Positions 34,065 to 42,558 of a stretch of 42,912 bases of DNA are shown piece after piece. How positions within the stretch are numbered: the first letter of the stretch is position 1; every line of letters starts with the position of its first letter. Both the position numbers and the translations under genes were made by a program. This DNA comes from Pelorhabdus rhamnosifermentans (lineage in GTDB: Bacteria > Bacillota > Negativicutes > UMGS1260). The notes under the pieces were generated by a model. That model was not told where the DNA came from. It saw only the letters and a program-made list of their open reading frames with translations, and ran no database searches. The stretch covers positions 1 to 42,912 of the forward strand of contig NZ_JAHGVE010000031.1 of assembly GCF_018835585.1 (NCBI RefSeq), given 5' to 3'.

Positions 34065-35045
34065 CTATCTTGTACGGCGATAATAGTCAATCACTACCGC
34101 TACAATGATGATTCCACCTGTAACAGCCTGTTGAATAAAAGAATTTAACCCCAAAATAGCCAGTCCATTCCGAAAGACTTCCAAGGTAAAAATACCAACT
34201 ACAGCACCTGCCATACTGCCGACACCGCCGCTAAACGCAGCTCCACCAATAATAGCCGCAGCCAAAGCAAATAAGCCAACTCCTGTGGCTTCACTAGGTG
34301 CACCTACATTTAAATTAGACATTAACAATACCCCAGCCACAGCAGCCAGAATCCCCTCGATGATAAACGCTTTTATCAAGTGCATATTTATATTAATCCC
34401 CGATAAGCGTGCCGCCTCTGGATTAGAACCTACAGCATAGCAATAGCGTCCAAAGCGGGTATTTTGCATGACATACCCCAGCAAGATGACAACCACTATA
34501 AACACCAGCGTATTAGTAAAAATAAAGTCAGACCCTACCTTGGTATTCGAAAGATTATAGAACCATTCCGGCACGCCTTTGACATAGATTCCATTAGTAA
34601 AAAATAAAATCATGCCGCGAATCATATAGTCCGTACCTAATGTCAAAATAAATGAATCGAGAGCAAACTTGGTTATTAAAAATCCGTTAATAAAACCAAA
34701 AGCTGCCCCGAACAACACCGCCACTCCAATAACTACCGGTGCAGAAAATCCTTTAATTGCCAAAAAGGCTGCCGCCGTACCGGCAAACGCCGCAATACTC
34801 CCTGCTGACAAATCCACTTTGCCGGTAATAATTAGCATGGTAATCCCTGCAGTAACAATCCCTACTGTTGGAATCTGGCGAAAAAAATTACCAATATTAG
34901 CTTGACTTAAAAACGTCGGACTAATAATCGAAAAAATAACAACTAAACACGCCAGTACGATATATACTGAATACTTCAATATAACTTCCTTAACATTAAC
35001 GCCTTTACCTGTAAGTAAACGTTCTTCATTGGGCTTTGTGTCCAT
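34065..35045 (-). CDS. Sugar ABC transporter permease (RbsC-like)
   Basis: About 326 residues with 8-10 membrane helices. BPD_transp_2 family signatures: GIVTAGITMLIITGKVDLSA, GSIAAFAGTAAAFLA, NPEAARLSGININMHLIKAF and IIGGAAFSGGVGSMAGAVVG. ATG 35045 is chosen because GGGAGG lies 8 bases upstream. The in-frame start at 35069 sits inside the ATPase gene without a site. It overlaps the ATPase gene by 20 bases, so the two are cotranslated. It pairs with the two-domain ATPase and the binding lipoprotein to form a complete importer. Confidence 0.92.
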   Translation of the reverse strand: MDTKPNEERLLTGKGVNVKEVILKYSVYIVLACLVVIFSIISPTFLSQANIGNFFRQIPTVGIVTAGITMLIITGKVDLSAGSIAAFAGTAAAFLAIKGFSAPVVIGVAVLFGAAFGFINGFLITKFALDSFILTLGTDYMIRGMILFFTNGIYVKGVPEWFYNLSNTKVGSDFIFTNTLVFIVVVILLGYVMQNTRFGRYCYAVGSNPEAARLSGININMHLIKAFIIEGILAAVAGVLLMSNLNVGAPSEATGVGLFALAAAIIGGAAFSGGVGSMAGAVVGIFTLEVFRNGLAILGLNSFIQQAVTGGIIIVAVVIDYYRRTR

Positions 35046-36537
35046 AGCAGCTTCCTCCCATCGTAGCAAGTGCCATAATGCGCTCTTGTGTTGCTTCTTG
35101 GTGTGAGACTTCCCCTGTTAAACGCCCTTCACACATAACATAAATTCGATCCGACATTCCTAACAGTTCAGGAAGTTCTGAAGAAATCATTATAACCGCC
35201 TTATTTTCTTTAACCAAACCATTCATAATCTGATAAATTTCAGTTTTAGCCCCCACGTCAATTCCTTTGGTTGGTTCATCAAAAATAAAAATCTCTGAAT
35301 TAGTATTGAGCCATTTGGCCAGTACTACTTTCTGTTGATTGCCCCCAGACAAATTACCAACCAAAGTATCTACCGAATCCGTCTTAATTCTAAGACTATT
35401 TGCAAACTGTTCGGCTGTATCGCGCAACTGTTTATGATTCAAAATAAATTGTTTGATATTAGTAATATTAATATTATCTGATACGGACATGCCAAGCGAT
35501 AACCCCTGGCGTTTTCGATCCTCAGTCAATAAGCAAATCCCCTGCTTGATTGCATCACGAGGTGTCTTAATGTTAACAGGTATCCCTTTTACCTTAATTT
35601 TCCCGCTACACAGTCGATCTGCGCCAAATAAGAGCCGCATGATCTCAGTACGCCCCGAGCCTACCAAACCAGCAAATCCAACAATTTCTCCTCTTCTTAT
35701 ACAAAATTTTACATTATTTACCTTGCCAGCGTAATCGGATAGTTCACCAACCTCCAGCAGCACCTCACCCACTACACCAGATTCTTTGGGAAACAATTCG
35801 GTAATATCGCGTCCTACCATCATGGTAATCAATTGCTTCTGGGAAACATTGGACACTTCTACCGTACCAATACATTTTCCATCACGCAAGACTGTAGCCC
35901 TATCACATATTTCAAATATTTCTTTCAAACGGTGTGATATATAGATAACTGCTACGCCCTCTTGCTGAAGCGTCTGGATGACTTTAAATAACGCCGCCAC
36001 ATCTTCACTACCCAAGGAAGTGGTGGGTTCATCAAATATAAGAATCTTTGCATCCAGACTAATGGCGCGACCAATTTCCAGCAATTGTTTTTGTGCTGTT
36101 GGCAGTTCACCTACAATATCAGTAGGCTTGGCTTTCGCGCTCAATTTTTTCAAAATGTTTTCTGTATCACTATAGAGTTTTTTATAATCAATAATGCCCC
36201 AATTTTTATTCTTATAAGGCAGTCTCCCCATGTAAATATTTTCTGCTACTGTCAAGGCTTCTGCTAAATTGAGCTCCTGATGTACAAAGCCTACACCCAT
36301 TTCTTGCGCTTTTTTTGGGGTCATTACACCGCACTCTACCTCATTAATGACTATTTCCCCCTGATCTTGCGCATAAATGCCGCCCAGGATTTTCATTAGT
36401 GTTGATTTCCCTGCACCATTCTCACCTAATAAGCCGTGTACTTCCCCAGCGCGTACCTCCAGCTCTACACCCTTTAGGGCATACACCCCAGGAAAACGTT
36501 TTTCAATTTTTTTCATTACCAGATATTCCTCATCCAA
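35026..36537 (-). CDS. Sugar ABC transporter two-domain ATPase (RbsA/XylG-like)
   Basis: 503 residues with two nucleotide-binding domains. The first has Walker A GENGAGKST (38-46), ELPTAQKQLLEIGRAISLDA and ILIFDEPT. The second has the degenerate P-loop GLVGSGRTE, NLSGGNQQKVVLAKWL and IFIFDEPT. This asymmetry is normal for monosaccharide importers. The start codon is an uncommon TTG at 36537 with GGAGG 8 bases upstream; the nearby ATG is out of frame. It lies 54 bases after the GH3 gene in the same operon. The weak start may keep ATPase levels low. Confidence 0.93.
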   Translation of the reverse strand: MDEEYLVMKKIEKRFPGVYALKGVELEVRAGEVHGLLGENGAGKSTLMKILGGIYAQDQGEIVINEVECGVMTPKKAQEMGVGFVHQELNLAEALTVAENIYMGRLPYKNKNWGIIDYKKLYSDTENILKKLSAKAKPTDIVGELPTAQKQLLEIGRAISLDAKILIFDEPTTSLGSEDVAALFKVIQTLQQEGVAVIYISHRLKEIFEICDRATVLRDGKCIGTVEVSNVSQKQLITMMVGRDITELFPKESGVVGEVLLEVGELSDYAGKVNNVKFCIRRGEIVGFAGLVGSGRTEIMRLLFGADRLCSGKIKVKGIPVNIKTPRDAIKQGICLLTEDRKRQGLSLGMSVSDNINITNIKQFILNHKQLRDTAEQFANSLRIKTDSVDTLVGNLSGGNQQKVVLAKWLNTNSEIFIFDEPTKGIDVGAKTEIYQIMNGLVKENKAVIMISSELPELLGMSDRIYVMCEGRLTGEVSHQEATQERIMALATMGGSCYGHKAQ

Positions 36538-36591
36538 CTTTTATTCCTCCAGTCCTTTCTCCGCAGAAAAGCTCTCCTTGTTCAGCAAAGA

Positions 36592-38757
36592 TTAGTATGG
36601 CAATGCTAAAAGTTGACCGACTAATTCAACAACTTCCTTGCGGACTTCACACCTTGTGAGCATTTGACTCCTATTATCAGGCTGACATCCACCCACATAG
36701 ATTTCAAATACACCTGGCTCTACTAAACGCTTTCCAGCATTATCAATTAGGGAAAAATCACGGGGCGATAATACAAACGACAGCGTTTTTTCTTCACCTG
36801 GCACCAAGAAAATCTTTTTGATTTTTCTTAACTGCCAGCGGGGCACAACTACGCTGGCCTCCATATCTGTAATATATAACTGTACTATTTCTGCCGCTCC
36901 AACTCTTCCCGTATTTTTCACAGTAATACTGCATTCAATATTCTCACCCATGGCATGCTGACTAGGCACTTTTAAATCGCCATAGGTAAAGGTAGTATAA
37001 CTTAAGCCAAAACCAAATGGATATAATGCATCATTTACCATATATCGATAAGTGCGGTTTTTCATAGCATAATCATGAAAATCCGGCAATTCCTCAGTGG
37101 TACGGTAAAAAGTTACAGGTAAACGGCCTGACGGACTAAACTCGCCAAATAAGAGTGATGCTACGGCCTTGCCGCCTTCGGCCCCCGGATACCAAGCCTC
37201 AATAATAGCAGGTACATACTGATCAGCCCAAGTAATTGCCAAGGCGCTGCCTGATAAAAGTACCAAAATAACCTGTTTGTTGGTTTGATAAACGGCTTCT
37301 AATAATTCTTGCTGGAGTCCAGGTAAATTTAAATTCATTTTGTCGCTGCTAGCATATTCATTGGAAGCATCGCCTTCTTCTCCTTCAATGCTAGCATCCA
37401 GCCCCAAACACAGAACCACCGCATCTGCCCGTTCTGCCGCAGCAAGGGCTTCAGCAAACCGATCTTTAGGCTCAGCCAAACCTTCTACTTTATCCTTATA
37501 CAGATGACAACCTTGCGCATAATAAACAGTAGTATCTTTGCTTACGGCAGCCCGTATGCCTTCCAAAATGCTAACATAGTTGGAAGCTGTACCGCAATAA
37601 TTTCCAATCAGTGCTTCCCTGCTATTGGCATTCGGTCCAATAACGGCAAGAGAATTTAGCTTTTTCCTATCAAGTGGCAACAGATTTTCCTGGTTTTTTA
37701 GCAACACCAATGTTTGTTTGGCTGTTTCTACGGCAAACTCTCGATGCTCTTGACAATCATTTTTCTCATAAAGAATTTTATTATAGGAAACATGCTCCGG
37801 ATCATCAAATAATCCGAGCTTCATTCTGGTTGTCATCAGCCTAACCACCGCCTCATCAATAGCCGCTTCGGTAATCAGCCCCTCTTGATGCGCAATCAGC
37901 AAATTAAGATACATATTGCCGCAATTTAAATCACAGCCATTCGAGAGTGCCAAAGCAACTGACTCTGGTGCCGTACTAGTAACCCTATGATTTTCATGAA
38001 AATCTTTAATGGCCCAGCAGTCAGATACAACATGACCGGTAAATCCCCACTCCTGCCGAAGTGTTTCGCGGAGCAGCATTTTGCTGCCACAGCAAGGCTC
38101 GCCATTTGTCCGGTTATAAGCCCCCATAATCGCTTCAACCTTAGCTTCCTTTACGCACTCTTTAAAAGCCGGTAAATAGGTTTCACGCAAATCTTTAACT
38201 GAAACCACGGCATCAAAACTATGTCGTTGACTTTCCGGTCCACTATAAACAGCAAAATGCTTGGCACAAGCTGCCACTTTTAAATACTTTTCATCATTTC
38301 CTTGCAGACCTTTGACAAACGCCACGCCCAGGCGTCCTGTCAAATAAGGGTCTTCGCCAAAAGTTTCTTGCCCGCGCCCCCAGCGCGGATCGCGAAAGAT
38401 ATTGATATTCGGCGACCAAAAAGTCAACCCTTTATATATACCATGATCATTTTTTCTTTGAAATTCATTGAATTTAGCACGCGCTTCCGTCGAAATAACA
38501 TCAGCAACCTGATACAGCAAATTCTCATCAAATGTGGCCGCCAAACCAATAGCCTGAGGAAACATAGTGGCCACCCCTGCCCTTGCTACACCGTGCAAAG
38601 CCTCATTCCACCAATTATATGACGGAATGTCCAAACGCGGAATGGCTGCTGAGTTGTATACCATTTGCATCACTTTTTCTTCTAAAGTCATACGTGAAAC
38701 CAAATCCCGTGCTCGCTCAACAAAACTCAATGCTTCATTTTTATACGCAGGCATCAT
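36592..38757 (-). CDS. GH3 beta-glycosidase, beta-xylosidase-like
   Basis: 721 residues. The N-terminal TIM-barrel domain has NWWNEALHGVARAG, FRDPRWGRGQETFGEDPYL, KHFAVYSGPE (K166-H167) and VVSDCWAI with nucleophile D246. The alpha/beta domain follows (TLVLLKNQENLLPLD, DAVVLCLGLDASIEGEEGD), then a fibronectin-III-like C-terminal domain (NTGRVGAAEIVQLYI). The NEALHG and SDCxAI motifs fit GH3 beta-xylosidases and bifunctional arabinosidases more than plain beta-glucosidases. No signal peptide is present, so it cleaves imported glycosides in the cytosol. AGGAGAGAGG precedes two ATG codons (38757, 38754). It is the first gene of the sugar import operon. Confidence 0.92.
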   Translation of the reverse strand: MMPAYKNEALSFVERARDLVSRMTLEEKVMQMVYNSAAIPRLDIPSYNWWNEALHGVARAGVATMFPQAIGLAATFDENLLYQVADVISTEARAKFNEFQRKNDHGIYKGLTFWSPNINIFRDPRWGRGQETFGEDPYLTGRLGVAFVKGLQGNDEKYLKVAACAKHFAVYSGPESQRHSFDAVVSVKDLRETYLPAFKECVKEAKVEAIMGAYNRTNGEPCCGSKMLLRETLRQEWGFTGHVVSDCWAIKDFHENHRVTSTAPESVALALSNGCDLNCGNMYLNLLIAHQEGLITEAAIDEAVVRLMTTRMKLGLFDDPEHVSYNKILYEKNDCQEHREFAVETAKQTLVLLKNQENLLPLDRKKLNSLAVIGPNANSREALIGNYCGTASNYVSILEGIRAAVSKDTTVYYAQGCHLYKDKVEGLAEPKDRFAEALAAAERADAVVLCLGLDASIEGEEGDASNEYASSDKMNLNLPGLQQELLEAVYQTNKQVILVLLSGSALAITWADQYVPAIIEAWYPGAEGGKAVASLLFGEFSPSGRLPVTFYRTTEELPDFHDYAMKNRTYRYMVNDALYPFGFGLSYTTFTYGDLKVPSQHAMGENIECSITVKNTGRVGAAEIVQLYITDMEASVVVPRWQLRKIKKIFLVPGEEKTLSFVLSPRDFSLIDNAGKRLVEPGVFEIYVGGCQPDNRSQMLTRCEVRKEVVELVGQLLALPY

Positions 38758-38877
38758 AAAACCTCTCTCCTAAGAAAAATATACTAGCTTACTACCCAAA
38801 TCTTGGGTATAATTTAGTTGCATGGTCGGATAAGCTACTAATTGTTTAAAAGCTTCTGAAAAATCAAATATATATTT

Positions 38878-38933
38878 ATTATAGGACACTGTGCTGATGA
38901 CATCTTCTCATTTATTGCGTAAAATTATGCAAT
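38878..38933 (-). promoter_or_regulatory. Promoter of the GH3/ABC operon with upstream dyad
   Basis: Minus strand -10 TATAAT (38878-38883) has no recognisable -35. Instead ATTGCGTAAAATTATGCAAT (38914-38933), a 20-base dyad matching at 16 positions, is centred about 50 bases before the likely start. That is where an AraC-type activator would bind. The divergent araC-like gene starts at 39172. The rest of the gap holds a six-base stem at 39099-39114 and decayed coding sequence. Confidence 0.5.
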
Positions 38934-39171
38934 TGTTGCTATTTAATGAATTACTACGCCAATATCACTGTTTATTGCTTCGAACCCGGTACCGTTCAAT
39001 CTAGTAATCAACCATGAAACGTTTATCAACTCTTTCAGCGGCTGATCGACCATTATAAACTTTTTTCCAAGCCTCGGAATCACGAGGTAAAATAAAAAGA
39101 CCTCAAGAGAGGTCACTAAATCTAAGGCTTTTTAGTTTGTGAGAACGCACGGTATAAGGGGGAGGATTTAT

Positions 39172-40029
39172 ATGTATATTGAGAATTTGCAGGAAAAAGA
39201 CATCTATACAGAAGAATTTCCCTTCCGTCTAGAATTAAACCAAACTGACGACTTTATATTTCCTGCCCATTGGCATCATGCAGCTGAAATTGTTTACCCC
39301 ATTAACGGCAACTATGCTGCATTAGTTAATGGCCAGGAATATATCATGAAGGAACGAGATATTCTATTTATTCCTGGCGGTGAAATTCATAACTTTGATA
39401 CACATGTCAAAGGCAATCGCTATTTTATCCAATTTGAAATAGCCACCCTGGAGGTGTTTGGACATTTAAATAAATTAACCCCGCTCTTATCGATAACAAA
39501 ACTAATCTCTCCAGATAATGATGAGCTTTTACATCATCAACTTGAAGATGAGCTAATCAAACTTGTCAATGAATACAATCAAAAAACGCCCTCCTATATC
39601 TTAGCATTAAATGCCAGAATATTTGATATCTTAGTGCTCTTATCCCGCAACCTAATAGATAAGGCCGCTGCTGCCTCCGCTCAAAACCAAACTAAGAAAC
39701 TATATTCCAGCCAAAAATTAACCAGTGCTTTTCAATATATTGAAGATCACTATCAAAATGATATTTCACTCAAAGATGTATCGGCTGCAGCCGGATTTAG
39801 CCAATACTACTTTTCACGGATTTTTAAAGAAATGACGGGAAAAAACCTTCCCCAATACTTAAATGAGCGTCGCATAAAAAGAGCCGAAAAATTGTTGACT
39901 ACACACAATATTTCCATCCTTGATACAGCACAAGCCACAGGTTTTAACAGTCTTGCCACCTTTAATCGCGCCTTTAAAAAAATAAAAGGCTGCACCCCGA
40001 TGGACTATAAACATCTACAGCTTAAATAA
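39172..40029 (+). CDS. AraC-family transcriptional activator with cupin domain
   Basis: 285 residues. The N-terminal cupin sensor has FPAHWHHAAEIVYPINGNYA and MKERDILFIPGGEIHNF. The C-terminal double helix-turn-helix has QNDISLKDVSAAAGFSQYYF, SRIFKEMTGKNLPQYLNERR and TGFNSLATFNRAFKKIKGCT. ATG 39172 follows GGGGGAGG by 6 bases; an earlier frame start at 39139 is rejected. It is divergent from the GH3/sugar-ABC operon, the usual place for its activator. The inducer is probably the imported sugar. Confidence 0.92.
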   Translation: MYIENLQEKDIYTEEFPFRLELNQTDDFIFPAHWHHAAEIVYPINGNYAALVNGQEYIMKERDILFIPGGEIHNFDTHVKGNRYFIQFEIATLEVFGHLNKLTPLLSITKLISPDNDELLHHQLEDELIKLVNEYNQKTPSYILALNARIFDILVLLSRNLIDKAAAASAQNQTKKLYSSQKLTSAFQYIEDHYQNDISLKDVSAAAGFSQYYFSRIFKEMTGKNLPQYLNERRIKRAEKLLTTHNISILDTAQATGFNSLATFNRAFKKIKGCTPMDYKHLQLK

Positions 40030-40146
40030 AAAAAACACCGTGCTATAGATTTTCGTTTCTAAAATTATAACCTCTCAGACTGCTTTACAAATCCTAGCGA
40101 TCGAAAGACCCGCCATCTTACTTTTTTTAGTTAGAGAATCCATGTA

Positions 40147-41358
40147 TTACCAGACAAACAAGCCGACAATGCCTGCCGAGAGAAACGATACCAAAACGCC
40201 TGAGAGCAACAGATAACCAACATTTTTGGCAACGGTTTCATTTTTCTCATCACTTACAAGACCCTTGAAAGCACCAATGATCATACCAAGGGTCGAAAAA
40301 TTTGCAAATGAAGTGACAAACACCGTAAGAATTGCCTGAAAATGAGGACTGAAGGTATCCATGATCGGACCGACCCCGATCATTACGACAAATTCATTCA
40401 TGACAAGCTTAGTTCCCATATACTGGGCAAACTGAAAGGCTTCCGTCATCGGCAGACCCATGAGCCAAGCAAACGGAAACATGATGACACCTAAAATATG
40501 GCTAAGGGTAAGCCACGGATCGACGAGCATGAGAATTTTATCAATAAGTGCAGCAAGGGCTACAAATGCAATGACATTGGCCGCGATAATCAATATAAGC
40601 TTGCCCGCTCCAAGGATGGAATTGCCGAGGAAAGAGAAAAATGGTTCTCTTTCCCTGCGAACATTATCTGCACTTGCACCGATTTTGGCAATCGTATCTT
40701 CTTCAGGCACAACCTTGACCGGATTGAGGATATTCGTGACGATAAAAGCATTGATGATATTGAGCGGAATTGCTGTGAGAATATATTCGCCCGGCATCAT
40801 TTTCGTATAGGCACCAACAATTGACGCCGTAATGCAGCTCATTGACATCATCGCCAGCGTCAGGTCACGTTCAACACGCATCCGGCTGAGCTGCAGGCTC
40901 GAAACTGCCAACGCTTCCGTATTGCCAAGAAACATCATTTCCACAGCAAAAAAGGATTCAAATTTCGGCTGTCCGCTGACAAACGACAGTCCCCTGCCAA
41001 TCCATTTGATAATCCATGGTAAAACGCCAATATATGTAAGAATATCAAACATTGGCACAACGAGCAGAATCGGAAGCAAAGCTGAAGTTACGAAGTCCAT
41101 ATTTTGCACATGCACCCAGCTAGGCAGAGCAAACGCTATACCGATATAAGCTACATCGGCGAGCCATGTAAAGCCACTCGCCGCTGCCTGCACAATTTCC
41201 CTGCCGATTGGAAACTGCGTAAGAAACCAAGCCAGGACAAAATTGATAACAATCAACGTCCCTACTGAGCGCCAATTGATCTCCTTTTTCTTCTTCGAAA
41301 ACAAAAATGCGATACCAAGAAAAACTAAAACTCCGAAAATATTAATGAGCAGATACAT
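40147..41358 (-). CDS. Concentrative nucleoside transporter (CNT/NupC family)
   Basis: 403 residues, all membrane. The N-terminal helices match NupC (FLFSKKKKEINWRSVGTLIV, NFVLAWFLTQFPIG). A gate-like domain and the C-terminal CNT transport domain follow: MFLGNTEALAVSSLQL, MNEFVVMIGVG and FANFSTLGMIIGAFKG. Family members import nucleosides with H+ or Na+. ATG 41358 has GAGAGG 10 bases upstream. It lies 46 bases downstream of a broken deoD on the same strand, so it was part of a nucleoside salvage operon. It could still be expressed, since no terminator separates them. Confidence 0.92.
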   Translation of the reverse strand: MYLLINIFGVLVFLGIAFLFSKKKKEINWRSVGTLIVINFVLAWFLTQFPIGREIVQAAASGFTWLADVAYIGIAFALPSWVHVQNMDFVTSALLPILLVVPMFDILTYIGVLPWIIKWIGRGLSFVSGQPKFESFFAVEMMFLGNTEALAVSSLQLSRMRVERDLTLAMMSMSCITASIVGAYTKMMPGEYILTAIPLNIINAFIVTNILNPVKVVPEEDTIAKIGASADNVRREREPFFSFLGNSILGAGKLILIIAANVIAFVALAALIDKILMLVDPWLTLSHILGVIMFPFAWLMGLPMTEAFQFAQYMGTKLVMNEFVVMIGVGPIMDTFSPHFQAILTVFVTSFANFSTLGMIIGAFKGLVSDEKNETVAKNVGYLLLSGVLVSFLSAGIVGLFVW

Positions 41359-41404
41359 GATGTACCAGCCTCTCTACGCCTTATAATTTAATTATCTTTC
41401 ATTG

Positions 41405-41552
41405 TTATATATCATCGTTCTGAATAGCCGTTTCCAATGCGATTTCAATCATATCGTTGAACGATGTCTGTCTTTCCTCAGCAGTTGCGGCTTCGCCGCA
41501 ATAAAATACGCTCAGAAATTTCGCCTTGTTCGGCAGCAAGATGTGTACTCAT
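41405..41552 (-). pseudogene. deoD: deoD (purine nucleoside phosphorylase) pseudogene with large internal deletion
   Basis: From ATG 41552 (AGAAGGA ribosome site) the frame reads [18 protein letters not shown], the normal DeoD N-terminus just before its PGDPLRAK motif. It then jumps into sequence whose other frame encodes [20 protein letters not shown] and a stop at 41405, the normal DeoD C-terminus. About 190 central codons, including the phosphate and nucleoside sites, are gone, and the junction is out of frame. The ribosome site and both ends are intact, so the deletion may be recent. Confidence 0.85.
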
Positions 41553-41652
41553 AGATAATTCCTTCTCTCCATAAATGTACTTTTTAATAATAAAATTTTA
41601 ACTTATCTGAATATTCATTGTAATACTTATTCTACTGATTTCTGCTACCACT

Positions 41653-41674
41653 AAAAAGGCCATGTGGCCTTTTT
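41653..41674. terminator. Short bidirectional terminator upstream of the deoD remnant
   Basis: AAAAAGGCC (41653-41661), loop ATGT, GGCCTTTTT (41666-41674). Confidence 0.65.
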
Positions 41675-41728
41675 GATAAATTATTAGTAAATAATTTAAT
41701 CCTTTTAGCTCTCTCCAGCCTCCTACTG

Positions 41729-41764
41729 AAAAAAAATCCTTTTCCTAATAATAAAGAAAAGGAT
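41729..41764 (-). terminator. Terminator downstream of the chagasin-like gene
   Basis: Arms 41736-41744 and 41756-41764 (9 bp) with an 11-base loop. The minus strand then runs TTTTTTTT. It lies about 130 bases past the gene. The stretch between holds two tiny open frames (18 and 14 codons) that I do not accept as genes. Confidence 0.75.
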
Positions 41765-41897
41765 GGGAGATTATGATTGATTTAATAAAAAAATTCCGCC
41801 GAAATACGGAAACACTTTATAAACCATAATTGTGTTGCTCTGCTTTTATTCTACGGAGTTTTTATGATTATTGGCTACTCACCATCTTTTCAACATT

Positions 41898-42227
41898 TCA
41901 TCCGCTGATTATAGATACGGCTATTCGAAACCTCTTAACAATAGATTTATCTCCCTCCCACAAGCGCCAGAGCTTAAGGTAAAGCTTACACCGCCCCAGT
42001 TTGACTGGTTTAAAGTAGAAAACTACTATTCCTGTAGCCCCAATAGCATGGTCATTTTTCGCCAGAAATTCATTTGAAATCATTTCAAGACAGCTACTAC
42101 TTGTATCTTCCACCTGCCAACGATATCCCGTTGCTGGGTTTTCCGCCAAGACTACCCTTAGAATTGCATACATTGGTAAAATAATTACATTGCCATAATC
42201 ATTTTCGTAAACGTCAATAAATTTCAT
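41898..42227 (-). CDS. Chagasin-like (I42) peptidase inhibitor domain protein
   Basis: 109 residues. The immunoglobulin-like chagasin fold is suggested by its three binding loops: NPATGYRW (usual NPTTGY), GATGIVVFYFKP (usual GxGG...F) and LWRLWEG (usual RPW). These loops block papain-type cysteine peptidases in characterised members. ATG 42227 with AGGGGG upstream is preferred to the in-frame start at 42296. There is no signal peptide, whereas many bacterial members are exported, so the target would be cytosolic. The changed second and third loops leave the inhibitory activity in doubt. It stands alone. Confidence 0.75.
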   Translation of the reverse strand: MKFIDVYENDYGNVIILPMYAILRVVLAENPATGYRWQVEDTSSSCLEMISNEFLAKNDHAIGATGIVVFYFKPVKLGRCKLYLKLWRLWEGDKSIVKRFRIAVSIISG

Positions 42228-42426
42228 AGATAGGCCCCCTTTTTTCGTCTTTAACCACTGCGATCTTAATTCAGGTGATTGAAACTTTTCGCCCACTATA
42301 CGAACCTACTCCCTTATTAATAAGTTTCTACTTATAAGTATATTTAGTGACGGTGTGCTTGGTGCCGTGCCACCTTTTGGCAAATTATTTATCCCATTGC
42401 AATGTCGGCACAGGATATTAGAATAG
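42228..42426. other. Intergenic stretch, no gene
   Basis: It holds the chagasin-gene ribosome site, a small dyad (GGTGCCGTGCCACC near 42360) and a CATTGCAATG palindrome near 42395. A 98-codon minus-strand open frame crosses the terminator at 42427 and has no ribosome site, so I treat it as spurious. Confidence 0.4.
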
Positions 42427-42454
42427 AAAAAACGTCCCTGTGATAGTGGGGACG
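42427..42454 (-). terminator. Terminator after the 2-oxoacid oxidoreductase gamma gene
   Basis: CGTCCC (42433-42438) pairs with GGGACG (42449-42454). On the minus strand the stem is followed by TTTTTT. It lies about 105 bases past the gene end. Confidence 0.7.
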
Positions 42455-42558
42455 CTATTCTTTCCAAACTCCGCAAATTTACATTTGAGACTTCCATTAT
42501 GAAAAGCAGGAAAATTTTTTTCGAATTCTCCTGCAACAAATTCTTGCTCATGTAATTT

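Noticed and set aside
38953-39095. Plus-strand frame with one internal stop (ending LFQRLIDHYKLFSKPRNHEVK without its last residue as a motif) before the araC gene.
   Set aside because: It looks like decayed coding sequence, perhaps transposon-derived, but I cannot name a family, so no feature is given.
41774-41915. Two tiny ORFs of 18 and 14 codons with partial ribosome sites on the plus strand.
   Set aside because: They are too short and have no supporting context.
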